Of a DNA stretch of 64,000 nt, positions 1 to 9,474 are shown in pieces. The stretch is from positions 186,001 through 250,000 of the forward strand of contig NZ_BAABJW010000004.1 of assembly GCF_039543505.1 (NCBI RefSeq), given 5' to 3'. Source of the DNA: Litoribaculum gwangyangense. GTDB lineage: Bacteria > Bacteroidota > Bacteroidia > Flavobacteriales > Flavobacteriaceae. Every line of letters begins with the position of its first letter. Positions within the stretch are counted from its first letter, which is position 1. Below the pieces are notes generated by a model, which worked only from the letters and a program-made list of their open reading frames with translations, did no database searches and was not told where the DNA came from. The translations under genes were made by a program, and so were the position numbers.

Positions 1-497
1 TTATCACGTAATTCAATATCGATTATACCGCCACCACGTTTTTTCATGTTTTTGGTAATGGATTCTGTTTCTTCAAAAAGTTTGGGCTTTACTTTGGCGA
101 AAAACTGCTTCAATGCATGAAAATCACCTTTAAAAATAAAATGTACTTGTCCAATTTTAGTAGTTGATATAACGGTCGTTTTAAATCCACCCCTTTCTAA
201 CCAAAACTTAGCGGCTTTACTGGCAGCAGCCACTACCGAGCTTTCCTCAATAGCCATGGGAATGGTGTAAAGTTTGTTATTTATTAAAAAATTGGGAGCT
301 ACTCCAAGTGGTAAATAGTAATTAGTTATGGTATTTTCAATAAATTCGTCATGAAGTTGTTGTAACTTTTCGTCTGTATTCCAATATTGTTTTAAAATGT
401 TTTTGGCATCTTCGGCATTTGAAAAGTATGTGTCAACAATCCAATCAATTTTTTTTGATTTGGAAAGTTTAGAAAAACCAGAAATAGATTTACTCAT
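1..497 (-). CDS. Hydroxymethylglutaryl-CoA reductase, class II (5' part only)
   Basis: The first 165 codons of a minus-strand gene that runs off the left edge; ATG at 497. The translation has the class II HMG-CoA reductase N-terminus: ENTITNYYLPLGVAPNF at residues 54-70, then IPMAIEESSVVAAAS at 79-93. The Glu-Glu pair at 84-85 matches the position of the catalytic glutamate in the family. The enzyme interconverts HMG-CoA and mevalonate. Flavobacteria make isoprenoids through mevalonate, so a biosynthetic role is likely even though class II enzymes are often labelled degradative. The NAD(P)-binding half and catalytic Lys, Asp and His lie outside the window. A perfect -7 box sits about 20 bases upstream, so it is probably transcribed alone or as first gene. 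Confidence 0.85.
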   Translation of the reverse strand, partial: MSKSISGFSKLSKSKKIDWIVDTYFSNAEDAKNILKQYWNTDEKLQQLHDEFIENTITNYYLPLGVAPNFLINNKLYTIPMAIEESSVVAAASKAAKFWLERGGFKTTVISTTKIGQVHFIFKGDFHALKQFFAKVKPKLFEETESITKNMKKRGGGIIDIELRD

Positions 498-516
498 AAT
501 GTGTTTGTCAGTGTTG

Positions 517-524
517 CAAAGATA
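517..524 (-). promoter_or_regulatory. Predicted -7 promoter box of the HMG-CoA reductase gene
   Basis: Read on the minus strand the octamer is TATCTTTG, a perfect match to the Bacteroidota -7 consensus TAnnTTTG. It would place the transcript start about 13 bases before the ATG at 497. A TTG lies 13 bases upstream, closer than the usual -33 spacing, so the upstream element is uncertain. Confidence 0.45.
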
Positions 525-739
525 CTACTCTTGATATCAATATTAAAAAACTTAAATTTAAACCAAATTATTTAAGTGTTAATATTGGCGGTTTTTTATA
601 TAATTTTTAGTAAACTTGATGACATTTTGTGAAATAAATATTTTTTTTAATGAAACCTCCATTTTTTTTGATTTGCCATATTGAAAATTTGTTTTTAGGA
701 CGTTGCATTGGAAATATGTAAAACAACAGAAATTATCAA

Positions 740-2977
740 ATGAAATTCTTCAAATTCTCCTTTAGCATTTTCTTTTTTTTATCTACAATTTTATCGGCCC
801 AAACAAAAGAAATAACCATTGAAGACATTTGGAGAGATGGTACGTTCAGGACAAAACGCATGGATGTATTACACTCCATGAATAATGGAAAGCAATATTC
901 TGTTTTAAATTTTGATAGAACCAACAGAAGTACTTCAATAGATATTTACGATTATAAAACCCTTAAAAAGGTTAAAACTTTGGTAAACTCTTCTGATTTT
1001 GAGGCTATTCCATATTTTACAGATTACACATTTAATAAAGACGAAAATAAAGTTTTGTTAGCCATAGATGAAGAATCCATTTACAGACGTTCAACTTTGG
1101 GTAAATTTGTAGTTTATAATATTGCAGAAAACTCAATACATACGGTTGCAAACTATAAAATACAAGAACCTACCTTTTCACCCGATGGAGAGTATATCGC
1201 TTATGGTTTTGAAAATAATTTGTATTATAAAAACTTAGAAACGAATGAGGTAACACAAATCACTTATGATGGTAAGAAAAACGAAATAATTAATGGAATC
1301 ACGGATTGGGTTTATGAAGAAGAGTTTCGTTTTGTAAGAGCTTTTGATTGGAATGTAGAAGGTGACAAAATAGCTTTTATTCGTTTTGATGAAACCAATG
1401 TTCCTGAATTTTCAATGGATATTTATGGCAATGATCTCTACCAAACCCAACAAGTTTTTAAATATCCCAAAGCTGGGGAAGCTAATTCATTAGTATCGTT
1501 ACATATTTATGATGTTAAAACCCAAGAAACCACTAAAGTTAAGTTAGACAAAAAATATGATGATTTTTACATCCCCAGAATTCAATGGACCAACAACCCA
1601 GATGTATTGAGTGCGCAATACATGAATAGGCATCAAAACGAATTGGATTTATGGATGATAAACGCTAAAACTAATTCATCCAACTTAGTATTAGTTGAAA
1701 AAGATAAAGCTTATGTGAATGTAACGGATAATCTAACATTTTTAAAAGACAACAGTTTTATTTGGACCAGTGAAAAAGATGGCTACAACCATATTTATCA
1801 TTATGACAAAAACGGTAAGTTAATAAATCAAGTAACCATAGGTAATTGGGAAGTCACCAATTATTATGGTTATGATGAAAAAACAAACACTATTTTTTAT
1901 CAATCAGTAGAAAATGGTTCTATCAATCGAGATGTGTACTCGGTTAAGTTGAACGGACGGGATAAAACCCGACTAACAAAAAGTGATGGCACTAATAGTG
2001 CATCTTTTAGTGCTGATTTTTCTTATTTTATAAATTCCTTTTCAAGCGCTACTAACCCGCCAGAATATACTTTACATAATGCTGCTTCAGGAAATCTTAT
2101 TAAAAGCATCAAAGACAATGATGAGTTATCACAAAAACTATTAGATTATAATACCTCAAAAAAGGAATTTAGCACCATCTACGTTAATGGAAATGACCTA
2201 AATATGTGGATGATTAAACCGGCCAATTTTAATGAAACTAAGCAATATCCCTTGTTTATGTTTCAATATTCTGGTCCGGGGTCCCAACAGGTGTCTAATC
2301 AATGGAATAGCGCTAACGATTATTGGTACCAATACTTAGCACAACAGGGTTATATTATTGTGTGTGTTGATGGAAGAGGTACAGGTTTTAAAGGTGCCGA
2401 ATTTAAAAAAGTAACACAAAACGAATTAGGAAAATATGAAGTTGAAGACCAAATTCAAGCAGCAAAACAATTAGGAAAATTACCATATATTGACGCCAGT
2501 AGAATAGGTATTTGGGGTTGGAGTTTTGGTGGTTTTATGAGCAGTAATTGCTTATTTAAAGGTAACGATGTATTTAAAATGGCCATAGCGGTTGCTCCAG
2601 TAAGTAGCTGGCGTTTTTATGATACCATTTATACCGAGCGCTACATGATGACGCCACAAGAAAACCCATTGGGGTATGATGAAAACTCACCAATAAACCA
2701 TGTAGATAAATTAAAAGGCGATTTTCTTTTAGTGCATGGTTCAGGTGATGATAATGTGCATTTACAAAACACCATGCGATTGGCCGAAGCTTTAATTCAA
2801 GCTGACAAGCCATTTGATTGGGCTATATATCCAGATAAAAACCATGGCATTTATGGCGGTAATACAAGGCTTCATTTATATAAAAAAATGACTCATTTTA
2901 TCAACGAAACATTAGGCGATAAAATACATAAGGATGCTGCTAGCAAAGAAAAAAGTGAAGTAAAAATTAAAGGGTAA
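740..2977 (+). CDS. Dipeptidyl peptidase IV (S9B family), secreted
   Basis: A serine exopeptidase that removes N-terminal X-Pro/X-Ala dipeptides in the periplasm. Residues 1-20 form a signal peptide ending near LSAQ. Residues about 40-480 are the beta-propeller, containing DWVYEEEFRF, the Glu-Glu element that binds the substrate amino terminus in DPP-IV. The C-terminal alpha/beta-hydrolase domain has GWSFGG with nucleophile Ser595, Asp670 in GSGDDNVH and His702 in KNHGIYGG, a complete triad. The length (745 aa) is typical. It is followed after 23 bases by two peptide transporters, which suggests dipeptides released here are imported directly. The 242-base gap upstream has no strict TAnnTTTG match on this strand, so the promoter was not located. 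Confidence 0.93.
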   Translation: MKFFKFSFSIFFFLSTILSAQTKEITIEDIWRDGTFRTKRMDVLHSMNNGKQYSVLNFDRTNRSTSIDIYDYKTLKKVKTLVNSSDFEAIPYFTDYTFNKDENKVLLAIDEESIYRRSTLGKFVVYNIAENSIHTVANYKIQEPTFSPDGEYIAYGFENNLYYKNLETNEVTQITYDGKKNEIINGITDWVYEEEFRFVRAFDWNVEGDKIAFIRFDETNVPEFSMDIYGNDLYQTQQVFKYPKAGEANSLVSLHIYDVKTQETTKVKLDKKYDDFYIPRIQWTNNPDVLSAQYMNRHQNELDLWMINAKTNSSNLVLVEKDKAYVNVTDNLTFLKDNSFIWTSEKDGYNHIYHYDKNGKLINQVTIGNWEVTNYYGYDEKTNTIFYQSVENGSINRDVYSVKLNGRDKTRLTKSDGTNSASFSADFSYFINSFSSATNPPEYTLHNAASGNLIKSIKDNDELSQKLLDYNTSKKEFSTIYVNGNDLNMWMIKPANFNETKQYPLFMFQYSGPGSQQVSNQWNSANDYWYQYLAQQGYIIVCVDGRGTGFKGAEFKKVTQNELGKYEVEDQIQAAKQLGKLPYIDASRIGIWGWSFGGFMSSNCLFKGNDVFKMAIAVAPVSSWRFYDTIYTERYMMTPQENPLGYDENSPINHVDKLKGDFLLVHGSGDDNVHLQNTMRLAEALIQADKPFDWAIYPDKNHGIYGGNTRLHLYKKMTHFINETLGDKIHKDAASKEKSEVKIKG

Positions 2978-3000
2978 ACTCTAACTAACTAAAATAATTT

Positions 3001-4527
3001 ATGGCAGATAATGTAACAACAAAGCAAAAAGAATTATTTGGGCATCCAATTGGGCTATATGTTCTGTTTTTTACCGAAATGTGGGAACGGTTTTCGTTTT
3101 ACGGAATGAAGGCGTTATTAATATATTATTTAGTGAAGTATCATTTGTTTGATGTTGACCATGGAAATTTATTGGTAGGTAGTTATGCGGCCATGGTTTA
3201 TGCAACACCTGTAATTGGAGGTTACTTGGCTGATAAATATTTGGGATTTAGAAAGGCCGTTATTTTTGGAGGAATTCTTTTAGTTTTAGGGCATTTGGGG
3301 ATGGTTTTTGAGGGCAATCAAGCCCAGATACTTGACGGTGTTTTACAGCAAGATAACCAAGCCCTACAGATTTTTTATTTTTCATTGTCCTTAATTATAG
3401 TTGGTGTTGGGTTTTTAAAAGCAAACATTTCTTCAATAGTCGGCGAATTATACGATAAAAATGATATAAGAAAAGATTCTGCATTTACAATTTTTTACAT
3501 GGGCATTAATTTAGGATCGTTTTTAGCTACATTAATTTGCGGATGGTTAGGTGAAACCTATGGCTGGGGATATGGATTTGGTGCAGCAGGTATTGGTATG
3601 GTTTTAGGTTTATTAACATTTATCTTTGGACGGAAATTTTTAAATGATAAAGGAGAACCACCTAGTTTAGAATTGCTTAATGAAAAGCATTTTGGTTTAA
3701 AAAAGGAATGGATCATATATATAATGTCATTATTAAGCTTATTTGTTATCCAATTTATAGTTCAAAGGCACGAATGGGTTGAAAAAATATTGACTTTATC
3801 ACTAGTAGCCTCGCTGATATTCATTATTCTAAACGTTATTAAACTAGATACAGTAAGTAGAGGAAGGCTTATTGCGCTCACAATTTTATCTCTTTTTTCA
3901 ATTATTTTTTGGGCTCTGTTCGAACAAGCTTATACCTCATTAAACCTTTTTGCATCGGTAACAGACTGCAATATTTTAGGTATTCAATTAAAACCAACAC
4001 AATTTTTAAGCTTTAATGCATTTTTCATTTTTACCATTGGCCCTATATTTGCTTGGTTGTGGGTGAAGTTAGGTAAGTATAACCCAAATACGGTCGTAAA
4101 ATTTGCATTAGCACTTATTTTTGTAGGTTTAGGTTTTGGTGTATTGGTTTTTGGAGCAAATTCAACAGCAGACGGGATGAAAGTGGCCGGTATTTGGTTA
4201 TTGCTTTGTTATTTATTGCACACCATTGGAGAGTTATGTTTGTCGCCAGTGGGGCTCTCAGCTGTTACAAAATTAGCTCCAACCAAAATTGTAGGCTTCA
4301 TGATGGGATTTTGGTTTTTGGCAACTGCTTTCTCAGAATACATTGCAGGAGTTTTAGCTAATATTGCAAACATAGAAACTTCGAATGGGGAAATTACAGA
4401 TACAACCCAAGCAATCAGTCAATATACCGTATTGTTTGATAAATTGTTTTGGGTAGGATTAATTTGTGGAATTATACTTTTATTGGCTTCACCACTTATT
4501 AAAAAATTAATGCACGGGATAAAATAA
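3001..4527 (+). CDS. POT-family proton-dependent oligopeptide transporter
   Basis: Inner-membrane symporter importing di- and tripeptides with protons. The 508-aa protein is hydrophobic throughout, as expected for 12 or more helices. It carries the POT signature near the N-terminus: FFTEMWERFSFYGMKALL, in which Glu26, Glu29 and Arg30 form the ExxER proton-coupling motif. A second family block, FYMGINLGSF, lies near residues 165-174, and GELCLSPVGLS lies in the C-terminal half. It follows the dipeptidyl peptidase gene by 23 bases and is followed 21 bases later by a paralogue, so all three are likely co-transcribed. Confidence 0.92.
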   Translation: MADNVTTKQKELFGHPIGLYVLFFTEMWERFSFYGMKALLIYYLVKYHLFDVDHGNLLVGSYAAMVYATPVIGGYLADKYLGFRKAVIFGGILLVLGHLGMVFEGNQAQILDGVLQQDNQALQIFYFSLSLIIVGVGFLKANISSIVGELYDKNDIRKDSAFTIFYMGINLGSFLATLICGWLGETYGWGYGFGAAGIGMVLGLLTFIFGRKFLNDKGEPPSLELLNEKHFGLKKEWIIYIMSLLSLFVIQFIVQRHEWVEKILTLSLVASLIFIILNVIKLDTVSRGRLIALTILSLFSIIFWALFEQAYTSLNLFASVTDCNILGIQLKPTQFLSFNAFFIFTIGPIFAWLWVKLGKYNPNTVVKFALALIFVGLGFGVLVFGANSTADGMKVAGIWLLLCYLLHTIGELCLSPVGLSAVTKLAPTKIVGFMMGFWFLATAFSEYIAGVLANIANIETSNGEITDTTQAISQYTVLFDKLFWVGLICGIILLLASPLIKKLMHGIK

Positions 4528-4548
4528 AATTAACTTAAAAATAAAATA

Positions 4549-6291
4549 ATGAGTCAAAATTCAACCGATCAATTTTTTAAAAGTACCGTTTTAGGTCACC
4601 CTTCAGGGTTATTTGTGTTATTTTTTACTGAAATGTGGGAACGGTTCTCTTATTATGGGATGCGCGCTTTATTGGTACTATTTTTAACAGCTTCCCTTTT
4701 AGATGAAGGCTGGGGTTGGCCGCGCGAGCATGCCATGGCGCTATTTGGGTCTTATGTTGGACTGGTTTATCTATCAACTATGATGGGTGGTTATTTTGCT
4801 GATAAAGTGATAGGTTTTAGATGGGCGGTTGTAGTAGGAGCACTTTTAATGACCCTTGGGCATGCATCTATGGCTGTTGAAACACAATGGTCCATTTATC
4901 TGGGATTAGGACTTTTGGTTATTGGTAATGGTTTTTTTAAACCTAATATGACATCCATTATTTCTGAGATGTACAAAGATAGACCGGAGAAAAAAGATGG
5001 AGCCTATACTATTTTTTATATGGGAGTTAATGCCGGAGCATTTTTGGGTATATTACTTTGTGGTTATTTAGGTGAAAAAGTAGGTTGGAGTTTAGGGTTC
5101 GGTTTGGCCGGTATTTTTATGTTTTTTGGGTTAGTTCAATTTTGGTTAGCACAAAACATTTTTGGTAATATTGGTTTGAAACCTAAAAAAGAAGATGTTA
5201 ATTCTGTTGAATCTCTTGATAATGATAAAAGAGTGCCATTTACTTCTTGGCAATTAGGTCTTATTATATTGATGGTTGCGTTGGGGTTAATATGGATTAT
5301 TAATGCTCCAGTAACAACAATTTCAGAAGGGCAAATAAATATATTCTCTTTTTTGGGGGAAAATGGAAACAATATAGCGATTTTAACAGCCTTAGGATTA
5401 TTTCTCATATTACTGTTTTATAGGTTTACTCAATATTCTAATATTACAAGAGAACGATTAATAGCTGTTAGTTTTTTTGCTCTTTTATCTGTATTCTTTT
5501 GGGCTATTTTTGAACAATCTCCTGGCACCTTAACCATTTTTGCTAGAGATTATACAGACAGGACTTTAGATGGCTCATCAGCAATTATTTTTAGAGTAGT
5601 TAATGCAGCGATTACCATAGTACCTCTAGGAATTATTACTTGGGTTTTATTTTTGCTTTTTAAACAAACCTTCGCAAAATATAAATGGGCGAATATTGTT
5701 TTAAGTTTAAGTTTTATAATAGTTTGGGGGATTGCCATCTGGATGTTACTAGATCAGCTAAAAGACGAAGAATTAGAAATTCCAGCATCATGGTTTAGTG
5801 TTTTAAATTCATTATTTATTATAACATTGGCTCCGCTATTTTCAAAATGGTGGGAGAGCAAATATAACCCTTCAGCTAACGCAAAGTATAGCATAGGCAT
5901 GCTCCTTTTAGCATTAGGGATGGCATGTGTTGCCTTTGGAGCAATGGGCATAGAACCTGGTGCGAAAACGGCATCAGTAAGTATCATTTGGCTTATTTTA
6001 GTATATTTATTTCATACTATGGGAGAATTATGCATCTCACCAGTTGGCTTGTCCTATGTAAGTAAATTAGTTCCGGCGAGAATGATTGCTTTTATGTTTG
6101 GTGTATGGTATTTAGCAGTTGCTATTGGTATGAAAGGTGCAGGTGTTTTTGGAGAAAATATTGATAAAATAGCGAATGAGAACGGAATTAGCTATTTCTT
6201 TTGGATTTTAACTATTATATCATTAGTTGTTGCCGTATTTGCAATTGGAATGAAGCCAATCATAAAAAAGCTCATGCATGGCGTTCATTAA
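4549..6291 (+). CDS. POT-family oligopeptide transporter (second copy)
   Basis: A 580-aa paralogue of the preceding transporter, longer mainly because of extra sequence in the central region. It has the same start block TEMWERFSYYGMRALL with Glu28, Glu31 and Arg32 as the ExxER motif, FYMGVNAGAFLG in the middle and GELCISPVGLSYVSKL near the C-terminus. Both proteins end in a conserved KKLMHG-type tail. It probably imports di- and tripeptides with protons, and tandem copies suggest different substrate preference. The gene is third in the peptidase-transporter run. The next gene starts 77 bases later with no terminator visible between them. Confidence 0.92.
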   Translation: MSQNSTDQFFKSTVLGHPSGLFVLFFTEMWERFSYYGMRALLVLFLTASLLDEGWGWPREHAMALFGSYVGLVYLSTMMGGYFADKVIGFRWAVVVGALLMTLGHASMAVETQWSIYLGLGLLVIGNGFFKPNMTSIISEMYKDRPEKKDGAYTIFYMGVNAGAFLGILLCGYLGEKVGWSLGFGLAGIFMFFGLVQFWLAQNIFGNIGLKPKKEDVNSVESLDNDKRVPFTSWQLGLIILMVALGLIWIINAPVTTISEGQINIFSFLGENGNNIAILTALGLFLILLFYRFTQYSNITRERLIAVSFFALLSVFFWAIFEQSPGTLTIFARDYTDRTLDGSSAIIFRVVNAAITIVPLGIITWVLFLLFKQTFAKYKWANIVLSLSFIIVWGIAIWMLLDQLKDEELEIPASWFSVLNSLFIITLAPLFSKWWESKYNPSANAKYSIGMLLLALGMACVAFGAMGIEPGAKTASVSIIWLILVYLFHTMGELCISPVGLSYVSKLVPARMIAFMFGVWYLAVAIGMKGAGVFGENIDKIANENGISYFFWILTIISLVVAVFAIGMKPIIKKLMHGVH

Positions 6292-6368
6292 TCGAAAATA
6301 TGTTTTAAAAACTTATATTTTGAAGCATTTTTTGTAAGTTCGGAACAACTTTTGCAACCAAGTTTATC

Positions 6369-6839
6369 ATGAAAAAGATATATTTTACATTATTGTTAGC
6401 TGTTTTCATATCACTTAAAAGTATGGCTCAAGAGAAATTAACTTGGCATACCGATATGAATAAAGCCTTTGAATTAGCTGAAAAGGAAAATAAAACCCTG
6501 ATGTTATTTTTTACGGGTTCAGATTGGTGTGGTTGGTGCATTAGATTACAGAATGAAGTTTTAAAAACGCCCGATTTTGAAAAATGGGCCAAGGATAAAG
6601 TGGTTTTGGTTGAGTTGGATTTCCCAAGGAAAACCCCACAAGATAAGGAGATCCAAATCCAAAATTACCAAATGCAAAAAATGTTTAATGTAAGAGGTTA
6701 CCCAACTGTATTCTTTGCAAATCCTGAAAAAACAGCCGAAGGAAAGAAGAATTTAAACACACTTGGTAGCACAGGTTACGTGCGTGGTGGCGCTGAAAAA
6801 TGGCTGGAAGTTGCTAATAACATAGTTAAGAATAATTAG
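6369..6839 (+). CDS. Secreted thioredoxin-like protein (CGWC)
   Basis: A 156-aa protein with a signal peptide of about 20 residues (cleavage near SMA-Q) and a thioredoxin fold of the thioredoxin_7/DUF255-like type. The active site is SDWCGWC with Cys54 and Cys57, and the cis-proline loop appears as RGYPTVFF. It probably acts as a periplasmic disulfide reductase or chaperone; the partner cannot be named from sequence. It lies downstream of the transporter pair, and a strong terminator follows within the converging comEC gene, so it is the likely last gene of that transcript. Confidence 0.85.
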   Translation: MKKIYFTLLLAVFISLKSMAQEKLTWHTDMNKAFELAEKENKTLMLFFTGSDWCGWCIRLQNEVLKTPDFEKWAKDKVVLVELDFPRKTPQDKEIQIQNYQMQKMFNVRGYPTVFFANPEKTAEGKKNLNTLGSTGYVRGGAEKWLEVANNIVKNN

Positions 6840-6846
6840 TTTATAG

Positions 6847-8892
6847 TTAATACTCAATAATATAAGCTCCCTTTTTACTGGTTTGGTGAAAAGGGAGTTT
6901 TCTTTTTTCGCAAATCATTTCCCATTGTTCTACATAAGTTTTATAATTACTACCATCAGCAATAATTTCCATCGGTTGAATAGAATCTATCAATCTATTT
7001 AAATTAATTTTTGGTGATTGTCTCAGTAGGACGTAATCCGGTTTAAAGGACTTTACATTATAAACACCTAGACTATCTACAATCAATAGCTTTTTGTTGT
7101 TGAGCTTATAAATGGGTTGAAATTTACTTTCTTCAATAGTGCTTACATGGCTTCCCACAGCAAAATCCTTGATGATGTGATTTTCATTTATAGTTATACT
7201 GTCAAAATCATGAGTCACTTTTATTTTGTTATTTTGAACATGGCCCAAAAGCGTATTTCTACTTTTATGAAATACAATAAATTCATTGGATGGTTTATTA
7301 TATTCATTATAAATAAATGCTAATTGAATAAATACAACGGCTACTAAAAAGAGTTTTAAACTGGGAACATTCTTTTTAATGAAAAGTCTTACTGATGAAA
7401 CAATCAAAAAATAAGAGACTAAAACATACAAAAGACTAAACGGAATATCCTTAAACAAAAAAGATTCTTGTTGGGAAACCCATCCTACAAAATCGTTCAT
7501 CAAACTAATTATATTACCAAAGATGTTTGCCGTAAAATTTGGAAGAATATTTAAGACAGCTAAAAGAATAACCAAAATACCAAAACCTAATATGATTCCT
7601 AAAAATGGGATTATAACTAAATTGGAAATAAAAAATAAGCCAGGAAATTGGTGGAAATAATATAAACTCAAGGGAATGATTCCAAATTGTGCAGAAACCG
7701 TTATTGTGAACGTATGCCATAATTTATCGATAAGCCAATATTTTGGTTTCCAGAGTTTATATAAGTGAGGGTCAATAGCAACAATGGCAAAAACTGCCAA
7801 ATAGCTTAATTGAAAACCAACATCAAACAAAAAAAGTGGCTTAAAAAGTAAAATGATAAACATTGAAATTGCCAAGGTATTATAAATATTGGTCGGTCTT
7901 TTAAGGTTTATTGCAATGGCTACAATACTAAACATGGTTACCGCACGAGTTACCGAAGCCGATAAACCTGCTATTAATGCAAAACTCCATAAGATGCTAA
8001 CCAACATGATGGTTTTGATAAGTTTTCCATGTTTAAACCGTTCCATAGGTTTAAAAACAAAGCTTAAAATGATTAAAATAATGCCCACATGTAACCCAGA
8101 AACAGCTAAAATATGTATGGCGCCAGCATTGGTGTAACTCGTGAAAACTTCCTCGCTAATATCTTGGCGTTGGCCTAATAACAGGGCATTAATTATGGCA
8201 AGTTCGTCTGGCTTAAAATCATGTGTTTTAAGTTTTTTATTTATGAATACTCGTATGTTGTCAGCTATTCCAAAAAGAGTGTGAGATTTAGAACTCACTT
8301 TTAATAATGATGAGTTTGGTATAAACAATTGGTGATAGATATATTTTTTCTCTAAATATTTTTTATAATCAAATTGATTTGGATTTAACGGGTGGATTAA
8401 GTCTTTAAAATCTGATTTGGTGACATAAATAGCATCGACTTTTAAAGTAGGAGCTAAAGAATCTTTTTCAACGTTCAAAAGCGACTTTCCACTTACCTCA
8501 TTATCATCAATTTCCAAGATTTCAATAGCGTATTTATCATGATAAATACTGGGTTTTAAAACTTCCCTAATTCTAAAAGTGATGGTTTTTAATGAGTCTA
8601 TTCCAGCTGAAATTTGATTTGTGTAATGATTTTTATGGTTTTTTTGATTATGAAAATTAGCGATTAATATTCCAAGTGAAGTCATGGTTATAAAAACCAA
8701 AACTCCAAACCAAACAGTCTTTTCAAACTGTTTTTGGGCTATTAGGTAAACAATAGATGTCGCTACAAAAAGTAATATGGTAATGTATAAAGTAAGGTTT
8801 AGGGGTATACCATAAAAAAAATCGATAACAATGCCTAGAATGAGGCAAACGGTTAATTTGATAATTGTAAAATTGTATAGACGCATACTCAT
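6847..8892 (-). CDS. comEC: ComEC/Rec2-family competence membrane protein
   Basis: An inner-membrane channel protein for single-stranded DNA uptake during transformation. The 681 residues begin with N-terminal helices and a DUF4131-like soluble segment (about 90-200). The central Competence domain carries the hallmark AIHILAVSGLHVGII near residues 258-272, followed by many helices to about 500. The C-terminal 150 residues occupy the position of the metallo-beta-lactamase-like domain found in full-length ComEC, but no HxHxDH metal motif is present, so this part is shortened or degenerate. Last gene of the surE-lpxB-nlpC cluster, 17 bases after the NlpC gene. The alternative ATG two codons in (MRLYN) is equally possible. 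Confidence 0.88.
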   Translation of the reverse strand: MSMRLYNFTIIKLTVCLILGIVIDFFYGIPLNLTLYITILLFVATSIVYLIAQKQFEKTVWFGVLVFITMTSLGILIANFHNQKNHKNHYTNQISAGIDSLKTITFRIREVLKPSIYHDKYAIEILEIDDNEVSGKSLLNVEKDSLAPTLKVDAIYVTKSDFKDLIHPLNPNQFDYKKYLEKKYIYHQLFIPNSSLLKVSSKSHTLFGIADNIRVFINKKLKTHDFKPDELAIINALLLGQRQDISEEVFTSYTNAGAIHILAVSGLHVGIILIILSFVFKPMERFKHGKLIKTIMLVSILWSFALIAGLSASVTRAVTMFSIVAIAINLKRPTNIYNTLAISMFIILLFKPLFLFDVGFQLSYLAVFAIVAIDPHLYKLWKPKYWLIDKLWHTFTITVSAQFGIIPLSLYYFHQFPGLFFISNLVIIPFLGIILGFGILVILLAVLNILPNFTANIFGNIISLMNDFVGWVSQQESFLFKDIPFSLLYVLVSYFLIVSSVRLFIKKNVPSLKLFLVAVVFIQLAFIYNEYNKPSNEFIVFHKSRNTLLGHVQNNKIKVTHDFDSITINENHIIKDFAVGSHVSTIEESKFQPIYKLNNKKLLIVDSLGVYNVKSFKPDYVLLRQSPKINLNRLIDSIQPMEIIADGSNYKTYVEQWEMICEKRKLPFHQTSKKGAYIIEY
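6867..6909 (+). terminator. Rho-independent terminator inside the comEC 3' end
   Basis: A perfect 9-base stem (CTCCCTTTT at 6867-6875 and AAAAGGGAG at 6889-6897) with a 13-base loop, followed on the plus strand by a T-rich run at 6898-6909. It lies 28 bases after the stop of the thioredoxin-like gene but within the last codons of the convergent comEC gene, so the two functions share the same DNA. Confidence 0.7.
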
Positions 8893-8909
8893 GTAAGATA
8901 TAAAATATC

Positions 8910-9467
8910 CTATAGAATCCGACGGGCTTCCGTAAAGGCTTTTAACCAGTAATCTTCATTCAACCAAGATGTTATAACCCCGTTATTGGTAGTGGCGTGG
9001 ATAAATTCGATGTTATTATCCCGTATATTAATAATCAAGCCCACGTGATTTATGGAGTTTCTTCGGTTACCCGTATTAAAAAAGAGCAGATCACCTGTGC
9101 TTACATCTTTTAATGAAATTTTATCGCCACGTTTAGCCATATCCCTAGAAATTCTTGGTAATATAACATCATAAGCTCTAAACGACTCGTAAACCAATCC
9201 AGAGCAATCCATCCCAGATTTTGTAGTGCCTCCCCATTTATAACGAACGCCCTCAAATTGTTTTGCATATTCAATAATATTTTCAGCTTTTGATTTGGAT
9301 GGTTCTATTTTGTCATTGATTGAGTTTTCAACAGTATTGGCATTTTCACTAATAATTTTTCTGTTGATAATCTCTGTTGAAGCCTTTTTTTTGTTTTTTG
9401 CCCGTTTTGAAGATTTACAACCGCTAAAACTTAAAATGATAATGATTATGAAAACGATTTTCTTCAT
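8910..9467 (-). CDS. NlpC/P60-family peptidoglycan hydrolase, lipoprotein
   Basis: A probable cell-wall endopeptidase anchored by lipid. The N-terminus has a hydrophobic stretch and lipobox LSFSGC with Cys17, followed by a lysine-rich linker to about residue 60. The NlpC/P60 domain (about 62-185) holds the catalytic Cys88 in MDCSGLVYESF, His141 in INHVGLI and a polar third residue in FIHA (His157). The size of 185 aa fits a single-domain enzyme of this family, which cuts D-gamma-Glu-diaminopimelate or related links. It lies 7 bases downstream of lpxB and 17 bases upstream of comEC on the same strand. Confidence 0.9.
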   Translation of the reverse strand: MKKIVFIIIIILSFSGCKSSKRAKNKKKASTEIINRKIISENANTVENSINDKIEPSKSKAENIIEYAKQFEGVRYKWGGTTKSGMDCSGLVYESFRAYDVILPRISRDMAKRGDKISLKDVSTGDLLFFNTGNRRNSINHVGLIINIRDNNIEFIHATTNNGVITSWLNEDYWLKAFTEARRIL

Positions 9468-9474
9468 CAGAAAA

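Noticed and set aside
2574..2813. Minus-strand open frame inside the dipeptidyl peptidase gene
   Set aside because: It lies opposite the catalytic domain of a clear gene, has no recognisable domain, and its composition follows the opposite strand. The same applies to the other antisense frames in the transporters, secA and the glycosyltransferases.
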